Part shown: positions 21,851-32,360 of the stretch, piece after piece
Layout of the letters: every line of letters starts with the position of its first letter
Numbering within the stretch: position 1 is the stretch's first letter
Assembly (NCBI GenBank): GCA_037951105.1
Contig: JBAMJV010009330.1
Location: forward strand, 1-64,000
Length of the DNA: 64,000 nt
Origin: Echinarachnius parma
Taxonomy: Eukaryota; Echinodermata; Echinoidea; Clypeasteroida; Echinarachniidae
Direction: 5' to 3'
Program-made: the position numbers and the translations under genes
The notes under the pieces: generated by a model
What the model saw: only the letters and a program-made list of their open reading frames with translations
The model's database searches: none
What the model was told of the DNA's origin: nothing

Positions 21851-23394
21851 ATAAGAGAAAAGTTCAGGAGAGAAGTCCAAAGTATGTGTGTGTTATTTAA
21901 AGTTCTAAGGTTAAAGTCCATTGATTTTGTCAAATTTAACAAATATCACTTGTCGAGTGATATTTGTTTTTCTTCACGTTTTCTTCACGTTTTCTTCACT
22001 CTATGATGCAGATTACGCTATCCACGTCGAAGGTTGAAGAAAATGTATATCCACTATGAGATATGGATAACGTTTACTGTAATTTTTCATATCAATATTG
22101 AATAATGATCATGCTCATTTGTTCGTAGTTTCCAATGTTATAAGAGAGTTCAAATAAATTTTGAACATCTGTATTTGTTCTTTATGCAAATATTATTCAG
22201 TAAATATGACCATTTACCTTGTACATATTAAAGAATGACTAGTTCAAATGACTGATAATTGAAACGTTTGTCTTATAGTAGTTTGACCTAGTATTTATGT
22301 TTTTTTTTTAATATATCATGATTCAATGAATACAACTTATTTTTGATGATGAGTGAATGATGAGAAGTGGTAATACGAGAGACTTGTGTTTGATATTATG
22401 TCAAATAGTGTAAAATATTAAAGGATTGCCAACTATTCAATGATTGAAACATGAGAAAGGAACAATTTTGTGACTTTTAGATATCATCAAAACTGTGCGC
22501 AAAATTAAAACCCATTATTTCATACAAAAATTGCCCCTTCATAATAAAGGAAAATTAAACCAAAAATGAAAAAAATTGTGTTAATTTTGAAATGTTTTAC
22601 TGTTATGAAACTTTCATTTGATTTCTCTTGTACCTATTTTTTGGCTTATGCAACCGAAGAAAGAACAGGTTTTGGGATGTTCCCAATGTGTCAGGAATTA
22701 CAGAGATTTCTATGATTGAATAAAAAGCGTTCTGGAACGCCTATTTGATTGTATTACAAATCAATAGGCAGTAGGACATAAAAGCTGACATCAATTGTCA
22801 CGTTTTGCACTAGATAAACAGCGTTCCTTTTTTTCCTCGAACTTTGACACATAATGCAGAAGATTCTTACAATGATGATTGAAGTCTCAAATATATCTTT
22901 TGAAACAAATCTTATCAAGTTGATAGATCACTTTAATTCGTCTGTTGTTGTAAATTTACCTTGACATATAGATGAGTCATGAAGTCAGTAGTACTCGTAT
23001 TGTTGGTAGCGGTGCTGATATGAAGAGTAGGTCAATCAGCCATTCTACTGTTGAGTCACCAATCTAAGAAATGTAGAAACAAATAATGATATATTTATTC
23101 GGTTAGGAATAATTTCCCGGTCATTTTTGTTGTTTCAATTAAATTACATGTCATCTATTGAGTGTCATCTGTTTGATTATAATCTAGTAATTATTAACAA
23201 CAATTACAAGACGGTAAAGGTAAAACAAGAACTTATACAACAAACCATTAGATTTGTAACGCTGAATGACTGAAATACTATTAATAGTCGGGGCAATTAG
23301 GGAGATATAGAGGCTGTTTGTTGTAGTTTCTTCTAAAAGCACTAAATTTGGCCCAGAGGTAGCCCATACTATACTATTACGATTTCTGGTGGAT
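21851..23394. other. AT-rich intergenic DNA, no gene seen
   Basis: No open frame of interest. Short direct repeat TTCTTCACGTTTTC occurs twice at 21970-21998. Terminal-like motifs resembling TTAAAGTGATC occur near 21912 and 22930 but do not form a convincing element. Confidence 0.4.
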
Positions 23395-23790
23395 GCCAAG
23401 AATGGCGGCGCCTGGGACCGCCATATTGGTAAAAATTCAAAATGGCCGCCATCGGAGGTAGGTCAAATGTAGTTTTAAGCCAAAAGGGGCTACACAAAAC
23501 AAAGTTAATGTAAAGTTTCTAGGGTCAGGGAATCTGATTATGATGATATTTGTTTGATTAAACATAAATGCCGCCCCTTTGGACCGCCATAATTATTGGT
23601 CAAAATTCAAAATGGCCGTCCTTGTAGGTGAGGTCAAACGTAGTTACCATGGTAACAAGCCAAAAGGGGCTAAACAAAAAGTTGATGCAATTAGGGGGTT
23701 TCTAGGGTCAGAGAATCCGATCCTGAAAATATTTATTCGATTAAACATGAAGGGGCCCCATATGGGACCGTCATATTTACCATACTCGTT
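23395..23790 (+). repeat. two ~185 bp tandem units containing AAAATGGCCGCC
   Basis: Both units carry GACCGCCATA, CAAAATGGCCG, GGTCAAA, GCCAAAAGGGGCTA, AAAGTTNATG and TTTCTAGGGTCAG in the same order. An unrelated tandem repeat at 37.66 kb also contains TTCAAAATGGCCGCCAT. Confidence 0.8.
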
Positions 23791-23864
23791 TTCTGGGAGA
23801 ATATGACATACGTTATCGCAATGAATCGAAACGAATAGGGACTTTTACGGTAGAATCCACAACA

Positions 23865-24808
23865 TTAAAGGGATTTATTAACATTGTAAAAATCCTCAAA
23901 ACTTACTTGAAACTCTAGTGGTTCGCTCATACCTTGTCATATTCATATTAAAGGGATAGTTGAGTTTTGGTAGAGAGGGCGCTAGACTACTTATTTTTTT
24001 GTGAGGTAATGAAAAACTGAGTGTAAAATTTGAAAGAGCATAATATTTAAATAATAAAATCATCTTTGTTTGATCAAAATCGGTTCAGAGACGGCTGAAA
24101 TATCCATAAATATAACAATTTGTAATAAAGCTGGGGCCCCAGGTTTATTAGAGAATTTTGAACCAGCCGTTAAAAATTCAAAAATGTGCTTCCTCTTTTC
24201 AAAAAGTTACAAAATAGGTATTTAAATAGTTGTTGGTTATTTCTCTATCTAACCATTATTTCAACAAAACATCACATGCACAATATTTTATTCAAAATGG
24301 TTGAAACCGATGAGTGTTTAGAGAGCGCCCTCTTACGTTTTAACGGCTCTTTTTGAATGATAACATGATCTTTACTACGTCATTTGTAATTTTGTGTTCC
24401 TTTCTAGTTATAACTATTAGTTTGAAATGTAATGATGCAGGTTTTGGTTACTAACATTCAGTTTCACCAAAACTGTACTCTCCTTACCAGAACTCAACTA
24501 TTCCTTTAACACTAAAAGCACTGTACAGGTTTCGTTTTTTTAAATTTCCATTTCGTTCAAAAGATATTTACGATTGAAGTGTTCAGATGCTATTACTGTC
24601 TACGGGATAATTCAAGCCTTGTACAAAGTAAGTTCAATGATTTAGTGAATATTACATGCATTTTTGCTAATTTCTCGGCCAAAAAACATCCAATTAACGT
24701 GAAATTTTCTCACATTACTTTGTGGACATATCAGATTACACCAATACACATGTTATTAATCACTCATCAATTTTTGTACTTTTCAACAAAGTTACTAGAT
24801 CCCTTTAA
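23865..24808. mobile_element. TTAA MITE family A, copy 5, split by a family-B insertion
   Basis: The left part TTAAAGGGATTTATTAACAT runs to CATATTCATATTAA; the right part resumes at AACACTAAAAGCACTGTACA and ends GTTACTAGATCCCTTTAA. The family-B element at 23948..24509 sits between, with TTAA at both of its edges. Confidence 0.9.
23948..24509. mobile_element. TTAA MITE family B, copy 6 (nested)
   Basis: Begins TTAAAGGGATAGTTGAGTTT and ends AGAACTCAACTATTCCTTTAA, inside a family-A copy whose uninterrupted relatives define the target as a single TTAA. Direct evidence of TTAA target duplication. Confidence 0.92.
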
Positions 24809-24991
24809 AATGTTTCTTTCATTTTTGCTTTGATCTGTTGGTGGCTTTATGTTCTTTTGTCCGAACAATAATCATGTTTCATTGCCCTCGTAAAAATGCG
24901 TTGCTTTAGAAATCGCTGCAAAGCATTGCTAAAAATGCCAAACCAGTATTGACTTTGGTTACCCAACTGTGCTATGCAAATATTACAATGA

Positions 24992-25522
24992 CGCTACACT
25001 GTAAACAAAACTTGTATTTTTACATATACAGTACTCGTTTTCGTACTATTTTCTTTACATTCATTCTTGTGTAGGTGCACCTATTACACAGAAGGCACAC
25101 GGTAAAATACTGAAGGGATGACAAAAAAGTACACGGTAATATATTGTTTAGATGTTGTCACCTATCACCTGGGTGACGAGGTACTCAGTCAAGTACCGTC
25201 TGAGGGGTTAGGGTTAGGGTTAGGGTTAGGGTTAGGGATAGGATCACTGTACAGATTATCCCACCGTGTCCATCAGATTACAGAAGATGTCATCCCTTCA
25301 GTATTTTACCGTGTGCCTTTCTTTTTTTTTTTACGGTGGCTTACTGTGTGCTTTTTGTGAATCGGGTGGTAATTCTAATCAACATACAATTTGTAACAAC
25401 AAATACATGAAATGTTTGTAGAAGAAAATAACAACCAACCTGTATTTTTACATCAGAATTTATGGCGACTCTGCTGACGCCAGATTTGCTGTAAAATTAC
25501 AGAGATTTTGTTTACAGTGTAT
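24992..25522. mobile_element. nested inverted-repeat element carrying TTAGGG array
   Basis: The outer inverted ends are TACACTGTAAACAAAA (left) and TTTTGTTTACAGTGTA (right). An inner perfect 31 bp inverted pair lies at 25093..25123 and 25288..25318 (AGGCACACGGTAAAATACTG at its outer edge). No coding sequence. Confidence 0.8.
25208..25237 (+). repeat. interstitial telomeric repeat (TTAGGG)5
   Basis: Five uninterrupted TTAGGG units, placed between the inner inverted repeats. Internal to the chromosome, not an end. Confidence 0.95.
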
Positions 25523-25810
25523 GTATGAATATTTAGAAAATACTAATAGTTTAAAGCATTTATAGAGAACCGTGTATCTAGGTAAACTCTTCAGAGGCTC
25601 ATTATTACCATTGGTCATCTTGTTTATTAACCCAACACTGCTCTACAAGCTAGCCCTACATTACACTTGATGTCATTATTACCCGATGGCCTGGCTAAAA
25701 TGCAGTAGGTACCGTTGATGAAATGGTCTGTGGTCTGTGTATCGCATACAGCAGGCGCTATTCTTGGCTTACCAGCGCGCTTTGGGCGAAAATGGCTAAA
25801 ACAAATATAT

Positions 25811-25880
25811 ACGCGGTTCGGCGTTCGAATTCACGACCTCCCGTGCATGAGACGGACGATACCGTTGTGCCACAAAACAT
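25811..25880 (-). tRNA. tRNA-Met(CAT)-like sequence, probably SINE head or pseudogene
   Basis: On the minus strand an anticodon arm CCGT-CTCATGC-ACGG has CAT in the anticodon place. It is followed by GGAGGTCGTGAATTCGAACG, very like the variable and T-arm of elongator tRNA-Met. The acceptor stem does not pair well, so a working tRNA is unlikely. Confidence 0.45.
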
Positions 25881-25952
25881 TGTATTCCTCTTAAGTTGCG
25901 TTGAGCCCACCGCACACAGAGCCGACTGATAAGCCCTATCATGTCTTAAGTT

Positions 25953-26132
25953 GCGTTCCCATTAGAGCGAATTTCCGCGGCGAATTTTTTTTTTCGCAGC
26001 GAATTATTTAAAAAAATCGCTTGCAAATATTCGCCATGTAATATGAATAATATATATATGAATAATATATGAATAACACTGATTTGGTCCGTGCGAATGT
26101 TCGCCGCGAACATTCGCTCTAGTGGAAACGCC
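25953..26132. mobile_element. ~180 bp MITE with ~30 bp inverted ends
   Basis: Left end GTTCCCATTAGAGCGAATTT then CCGCGGCGAA; right end TTCGCCGCGAACATTCGCTC then TAGTGGAAAC. AT-rich interior. Superfamily not assigned. Confidence 0.8.
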
Positions 26133-26417
26133 AATTTTTCAATTTTACAATCATAAGTGTTTTACACAAATTATATGCCCATTTCTTCAAACATGAATTA
26201 CCAAGAAGTGCAGGGTTTTGCTAAAGCTGGTCACATATAATAAATCTATATTGAATTGTTTCTGATATATTTTTACCCTATCACTGTGCTGAATAAGAAT
26301 GTAAGTTATTTGAGATTGCCAGAAATTATCAGTTATCACTGTACAGAAACTAAAGTTATGAATAATAATCTCAAAATATTCACTCCTAAAAAAGCACACA
26401 TGTCGCAGCAATTTTGT

Positions 26418-26905
26418 AATTCGGTGTTATCGATGAGATGAAGGCAGCATCTAGAGGAAATACAGTAGCTCGAACCTCTCTAGCAGAGCTCACAGACGGT
26501 TGTGTGGAGCAGACGTGTGCTGCTTGGAATCCCAGTGAATAGTGGCTGTAATATTTAAAAAAAGGGAACAAGAGGAAAAATGGTTAGGTTTGGAACTATT
26601 AACTTCTTACCTTACAAGCACTGAGAGCTTGAGATGCACTAAATGTGTTTTTATAATGTGTAGCATATAATTTGCCTAAAAGCATGCATAATGCATAATG
26701 CATGCACTTGTTGCTGAAAAAAATAAATTTGTAGTTCATCCCAAAATAAAGAAGGTAAACCTTTCAAATAAACCTCTGATTGTAGCTTATTAGAAGTGAA
26801 GTTTGTCTAACTCCAAAAACAAAGAGAAGCAAATGTAGATGGAAAAAACAGTTCCAAAGTTTCTCATAGGTGGTTGCACGAAACAAAGATAAGCATTCCC
26901 CTGGC
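26418..26905 (+). repeat. direct duplication, copy 1 (pairs with 27738..28135)
   Basis: Contains ATTCGGTGTTATCGATGAGA to AATCCCAGTGAATAGTGGCT, nearly identical to the second copy. Similarity fades through CCTAAAAGCA and AGTGAAGTTTGTC. The well-kept 130 bp core can be read on the plus strand as FGVIDEMKAASRGNTVARTS, but no family is recognised. Confidence 0.8.
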
Positions 26906-27227
26906 TTTGTATCATATAATCATACATACATTATTTTGATATAATATGCAATACTTTATTATTACAGTCAACACAAACAAAATCTACCTTAGTTACAGCT
27001 ATGCAATCCAAATACCAAGCCTCCACCAGTTTTCCCATTTGCTGATTCAGGCAAGTGTAAACATGATTTTCAAATTAAAGTGACAAAACTGATTGTCCTA
27101 GATCTACTTGACTATTGATCATGAAGATGCGATTCATCTTTTAATCAATATCTAGATCAGACTGACAAAAGATACATGCATTATAACATACACGAAAAGG
27201 GGATTTCTGCCAGATTCAACCTAGAGA

Positions 27228-27640
27228 CCTACTGACTGCTAGACCACTGCTCTATCGACCGAGCTATAGGAAGACCCTGGTGCTGTGCTTCATCCCTGAA
27301 ACTCGTTAGTTTTCAATGCTTGTGACTTGTGTTGTCAAGACCTGGTTATAAACCTGAAGCTATTATAAACCTAAAACCTCTAGAAATCCTATTTTCTTTG
27401 TATTATACTTCTCTGGTCAGTTTTATCTATATGATTTAATTAAACAAATAAGTTGCATCACTTCAGTTATCCCTTACATTATTCGTCCCAAAGTTGATTT
27501 CTATGCTTCAAGACTTATGTCAAGTTTGTAATAATTTCTGACATCATTGAAACCCAAGGGACGAGCACAGCACTGATGCTTTTTATAGTTCAGTCGCTAG
27601 AGTGCCGGTCTAACAGTCCGAGTTCTGAAATTTAGGTTTA
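27228..27640. repeat. inverted pair of tRNA-like heads
   Basis: On the minus strand near 27290-27225, TAGCTCGGTCGATAGAGCAG and then AGGTTGAATCTGG look like tRNA A- and B-box regions. On the plus strand at 27590-27640, TAGTTCAGTCGCTAGAGTGC and GAGTTCTGAAAT are similar. Their flanks also pair: GGTGCTGTGCTTCATCCCTG near 27280 against GGGACGAGCACAGCACTG near 27559. Probably two SINE copies in opposite orientation. Confidence 0.5.
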
Positions 27641-27737
27641 CATGGAAGGAATTACCTTTTATGTGACAAGGTGTTGCCAGCATCTAGATGAAAAAATAGG
27701 AGTTCACAGAAGGTTGTGTGGAGCAGACGTGTGCTGC

Positions 27738-28135
27738 TTATTCGGTGTTATCGATGAGATGAAGGCAGCATCTAGAGGAAATACAGTAGCTCGAACCTCT
27801 CTAGCAGAGCTCACAGACGGTTGTGTGGAGCAGACGTGTGCTGCTTGGAATCCCAGTGAATAGTGGCTGTAATATAAGAAAAGGAACAAGAGACATGGTT
27901 AGGTTCGTTACTGTTATTTTTTCTTCGCAAGCACTGAGGGCTTGTGTTGTGTTTTGATAATGTGTAGAATATTTGCCTAAAAGCACACTATACAATATTA
28001 GTGGTGCAGTTGTCCCTGGTCAAATTTGGTTTTGGGGGAAAATAAATTTGCAGTTCATCCCAAAGTAAACCTTTCAAATAAAACTATTGGAAGTGAAGTT
28101 TGTTGGTCTCACAAAACAAGGAAAGCATTCCCACA
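27738..28135 (+). repeat. direct duplication, copy 2, with partial third copy at 27665
   Basis: Matches 26418..26905. A partial third copy (CCAGCATCTAGATGA to AGCAGACGTGTGCTGCTTA) directly precedes it. Function unknown; it may be a decayed exon or an unclassified repeat. Confidence 0.8.
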
Positions 28136-28883
28136 CGTGCACACTACGGCAAATATCCATGGAACAATGTATTTTACTCATGACAGAACAGGTATGGATG
28201 GGCTCAGGGGGGACATAGCCCCCGAAAAGCCTGTATATAAAGATCCCCCGAAAACCATCTTACTATTCAGAGACCTGGTAAATTTTCATACACTTTTACA
28301 GTTCAATGGAACAATGCCCAAGCCACACATAGCTACATTACAAATATAATAATAGTGTTGTGTGACTGTGGAGGTAAGGCTAGGCCTAAGCCTCTCCCGA
28401 TTGCTGCACATATGGCCAATTCCTCCCTCCATTACTAGCAAATGCAAACAAAATAATTTAATTTATGTGATCCACAATTCATATGAATCAAAAATAATTA
28501 CTAACTCTGTTATTTTGATTACGAAAGTGGGCAAAATAGAGAAAAAAGGATAAAAGTCTGTTTTCCTTATATTAGCAAGGCGTCCAAACACAGAAGTCAA
28601 GGTTCAACTGTTGAAATTGAAATTTGAGTATATGTTGATATGGCCTATGCTAGTAATTATGGGCAATTACAAAAGGCAGGTAGCTACATGTATCTACAAA
28701 TAGCGTGTGTAGATGCGGCGCGCGGCCAAGACCAAACTGCCAAAGCAAAAACGAATATCAAATTTAATTTCATGCAGACAAGCTTTCACTTCAGAGTTCA
28801 GTCAAAATTAGTAACTAACACTAACAGTACACTAGTAGTAGTAGCAAGTGTTATTTACAGTAAGTCGTTACATAACTATGATC
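28136..28883. other. non-coding interval
   Basis: No convincing exon or repeat seen, apart from a short GGGGGGACATAGCCCCCGAA palindromic stretch near 28208. Confidence 0.4.
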
Positions 28884-29067
28884 AGCTCTGTGCGTAGCAC
28901 AGAGCTGTGAATTACTGACGATCGAAATGGTGTAGCGTTTTTGCGATGAGGTGTTTTTATCACCTTTAATTATAATTTTTTTGTATTTGGTTAACCTTTT
29001 CTAGAGAACAAAAGTGCGTTTTATCTGCGCGCTACATAGAAATTATATGAAAAGAATAATAACTTAC

Positions 29068-29156
29068 CTCAAATTGATGATTAATCCCAAACGGCTTCGC
29101 ACAAATATTCGAAATTGTCCTGTCGCCTCCAAAGTCATCGGCAATGCATGCTGGGA
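29068..29156 (-). promoter_or_regulatory. exon-like start with ZNF143-like motif and splice donor
   Basis: On the minus strand, TATATATCCCAGCATGCATT then GC resembles the ZNF143/Staf promoter element. It is followed closely by ATG at 29138 and 23 open codons (MTLEATGQFRIFVRSRLGLI and on), then the donor TTGAG|GTAAGT at 29067. The donor context recurs in the palindrome arms to the right. No downstream exon is recognised, so a gene is only suspected. Confidence 0.35.
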
Positions 29157-29241
29157 TATATAGGCGAGGTTTTATTCCGGTTCCGCGCGTAAGTGGCGAT
29201 CGGTTGACTGCCTTTGACTAATACATATAAGCCAGGCCACT

Positions 29242-29748
29242 GTACTCAATGTTAACCTAACCGCCTGGCATATACATCGCTCGAAATCTTGCAGGAACAT
29301 GTTTGTAGATGGGCGATGAGGTGTTTTATCCTCTTTAAGCAGATTTTTTTTAAATTTTGTTTACTTGTACTGCACCCTAAAATACCTATGTACGACGGCG
29401 CTACACAAAATTGCTATAAAAAGAATGATAACTTACCTCAAATTGATTATTTATGTCGATCGTCCTTATTAGAATCCGGCTTTTTTTTTCGATCCGTCGG
29501 CATCGCACAGCGGGATTCTAACAAGGACAATCGACATAAATAATCAATTTGAGGTAGGTTATCATTGTTTTTATAGCAATTTTGTGTAGCGCCGTCGTAC
29601 ATAGGTATTTTAGGGTGCAGTACAAGTAAACAAAATTTAAAAAAAATCTGCTTAAAGAGGATAAAACACCTCATCGCCCATCTACAAACATGTCCCTGCA
29701 AGATTTCGAGCGATGTATATGCCAGGCGGTTAGGTTAACATTGAGTAC
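29242..29748. repeat. ~236 bp-arm near-perfect palindrome
   Basis: The left arm 29242..29478 and right arm 29512..29748 are nearly identical in inverse orientation around a ~32 bp loop. The outer ends are GTACTCAATGTTAACCTAAC and its complement. The arms contain a splice-donor-like GAG|GTAAGT block. Confidence 0.92.
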
Positions 29749-29916
29749 ATCTTGGCTCGTACGCCAAAGTTTGACCTGCGACCTCACGCATGCGCACTGT
29801 GGACACAAATTCGGATACCATTTTGGAATTTTTGCTTCTTACCACAATCTGGACGATAAAAACCTAATTACCCACGCCGATGAAATCGGCAGGGGGTTAT
29901 GTAAAGGGTTCCGTAT

Positions 29917-29990
29917 GTTTGTTTGTTTGTTTGTTTGTTTGTTTGTTTGTTTGTTTGTTTGTTTTTTTTTTTTTTTGTTTGTTTGTGTAC
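29917..29990 (+). repeat. (GTTT)n and poly(T) microsatellite
   Basis: About ten GTTT units, a poly(T) run, and two more units. Confidence 0.9.
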
Positions 29991-30749
29991 AAGATAACTA
30001 GAGAACGGGTGAACGGATTTGCACCAAATTTTCAGGGAATGTTTGGATAGTGACATGGAAGAATCGATTAGATTTTGGTGATGATTGGTTGACCCCTGCA
30101 AATTCTGTGGAACCTTGAAGTTTGAGTATGTATTTAATTAGGCATCGTCATTCGGCGTTACATGGCGTGCGCGCATGGGCCATATTTTTGTACACGTAGT
30201 TTGCGCGATGTTTGGCTGTGGGCAATGCAACTTCGCTATTGCAAGGGTGGAGGGATATACTATTTTTCCAAATGTAATGCGGTCAAACAGCTGATTGAAC
30301 CACGTAATATGCATGTGAAGTATACACAAGAGATGCTTGCGATGATTATAGATCCGGTTCGTGTTTTGAATCGAGAAACTCGACCAATTTCAACCTCCGT
30401 AAGTCATTTTTTGCCGCATTTTCGCAGTGAACTTTGTTGAAATCTCAAATTTTCGAGCAATCGGAAGTAGGGTGCACTTTGGAAACTTACATTTTTGGAT
30501 GATTCAGGTGTTTTTATTGTCAATAATTTTGTACACTGCCTCGCCATGGGGCTGCCGCGCCGCAAGCAAGCGGCCTACACCCTGGCCTAGGCATTTTCAC
30601 CAAATCGTGCCTAAAACGCGCTGGTTAGCCTGCGGTAAGCAAAACAGGGTTGAGGCCGACGAAGGGGTAGAACAGGGCTAATGGGAGGCGTGGGTATGCT
30701 GACTTTGTCGGCCTTCTAGTTTTGTGAATAAATACACCGAATGGAGCCT

Positions 30750-30796
30750 CATGTATCAAGACAGTGGACCATTGATGTCCATGGATAACATCCGTC
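30750..30796 (+). CDS. possible first coding exon
   Basis: ATTGATGTCCATGGATAACA runs into CCGTC|GTAAGTAT, a strong donor, giving an in-frame MSMDNIR. Upstream (30540-30720) is CpG-richer than its surroundings. No later exon is identified. Confidence 0.2.
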
Positions 30797-31360
30797 GTAA
30801 GTATAAAACCAGATATAAATTGTATAGTATCTTATATACTATTTTTACCAATAATTGTTACGAGCGATACACCTAACACACACTTCAATATGCCAGGCTC
30901 TGTGCTACGCACAGAGCCTGGTTAGGTTAGTCGTTACACTGCCACGGCGCCACTGCACTGGTACTGGCACTACTAGTACTAGCCTGGTAGTGGTACCATA
31001 CAGAGGTTGCTGAATGAGCGCTGAGCCGACCAATAAATCTGTAATTTTCTTAGAAAGGTCAACGATATAATTTAGTGCAATGTACATGTAAAAGATGCCC
31101 TGAAAACGATGTGTATTGGCAATAACTAAATAACTATAACGAACTGGAGCCTGCCGGGCCCACATCTACAATGTATTGTAAATGGTCCTGATAGGACCAT
31201 TTACTGCTCACAGTGGTAAAAATCTACGGGACACAATTTGAACTACAAACAGAGAGAAAAGAACAGCATATCTAAAGTTAAAAATTGCATACCTAGATAG
31301 AAGCTGATTTTATGATTTATTGTACAAAATTTCATTTTCAAAATGATAAGTCATACTTAC

Positions 31361-31411
31361 AAAAATCGTCATATAAGTTCCATTTCTTTCTCTTCCTGCT
31401 CGATGTCCCAT
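31361..31411 (-). CDS. possible first coding exon (MGHRAGRERNGTYMTIF)
   Basis: An ATG at 31411 opens 17 codons ending at the good donor GTAAGT (31360). The upstream sequence (31420-31500) is GC-rich and exon-like. No partner exon or homology is recognised. Confidence 0.25.
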
Positions 31412-32149
31412 CGTAAACAAAGAAAGCCCGCCCGCAACATGCGGAGGCCGCTTATTATTGTCCAAAACAAGCCAACTCGCGATCTGCAAGCATGCCCGCC
31501 GTATCCGATTTCGGATACGCCGTGTCAGAATTCGGATACGGTAACACGTGTGGTGTGGGAAGCTTGCGGGAAATACATGACAGTCATCCAGATAGCAGCA
31601 ACACTTTCGAGAGGGATCACGACTGAGATTTTCTCAGTCTTTTTATTTTCCAAAACTGCAGATTTTCCATTTTTTTCGACATTTGAAGAATAATTTGGAC
31701 CATTTTGGTAAGTTCATATAACACTTGTATCATTTTTAGGGCCAGTCATGATTGATTTTGTTGAATTTAAGATAAGAATTTTGTGTGAAATTTTGACAAA
31801 CTTTGTTTGTACTGTCCCACATTGTTCCCGTATAGCGCAGCATTACAATGTAGTGTTGTGTGGCCGGGCCGAGGTTGAACCGCTGATTATTCCCCTGTCG
31901 GATCACTGCAGCAGCTCATCCCCGCCGGCGCGGCGGCGGACCTAGGCCTCGCAACTGCTGCACAGCGCATGCCTTCTGCCACTGAGAGTGAGAATTACAC
32001 TTGCAGTGCAGTGGATACCTCCTTATATTTATCTTGGGGGTATTTCTCACAATTACATTGTAAATCAAGAACTCATAATAGACGTAACGGTTCATACTTA
32101 CTCGATAAGCAAACAAACAAATCCAATGTGGAAAATTGCGATGTCAAGG
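31412..32149. other. interval with GTATCCGA palindromes and GC-rich patch
   Basis: TATCCGATTTCGGATA at 31501 and a second GAATTCGGATACGG nearby resemble GTATCCGAATTCGGATA in the element at 63.08 kb. CCCGCCGGCGCGGCGGCGG at 31920 begins a GC-rich patch. Confidence 0.4.
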
Positions 32150-32360
32150 CAAGTCAATCGGTGACACGACGACAGGAGTTCAGAGTTGCTCGATCTAGTC
32201 GAGTCTCAGCAGCCAGATCATCGTCGATCGATCGATCGACGACGGGCCGGCCGGGCGGCCGCGGCGCTCGCGCGCCTCGCGTAGCCAGCTCAGCTCAGCT
32301 AGCTACGGTAGAGATCAGTAGGCTACAGTCAGCTACCTGCGCTGTACCGTACCGTCCCAT
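32150..32360. promoter_or_regulatory. CpG-rich block, candidate promoter
   Basis: Dense CpG sequence in otherwise AT-rich DNA: GGGCCGGCCGGGCGGCCGCG followed by GCTCGCGCGCCTCGCG. A perfect 22 bp palindrome of ATCG repeats (32221..32242) and GCTCAGCTCAGCTAGCTAC repeats flank it. Neither strand shows a convincing adjacent exon. Confidence 0.4.

Larger units (their letters stand above)
28884..30921. repeat. region bounded by inverted copies of a CTCTGTG..CACAGAG hairpin
   Basis: AGCTCTGTGCGTAGCACAGA at 28884 and its inverted counterpart GGCTCTGTGCTACGCACAGA at 30896 bound about 2 kb. That span includes a diverged arm copy (28930-29085) and a long palindrome (29242..29748). Whether it is one mobile unit is inferred. 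Confidence 0.45.

Noticed and set aside
25208-25237. Chromosome end
   Set aside because: Only five TTAGGG units, with long non-telomeric sequence on both sides.
25811-25880. Functional tRNA-Met gene
   Set aside because: The anticodon and T-arms match but the acceptor stem does not pair.
29289-29701. Paired 84-codon open frames on both strands
   Set aside because: They are the same sequence read on the two arms of the palindrome.
31500-31550. Operator-like site from GTATCCGA palindromes
   Set aside because: The same palindromes occur inside a transposon-like element at 63 kb, so repeat origin is more likely.
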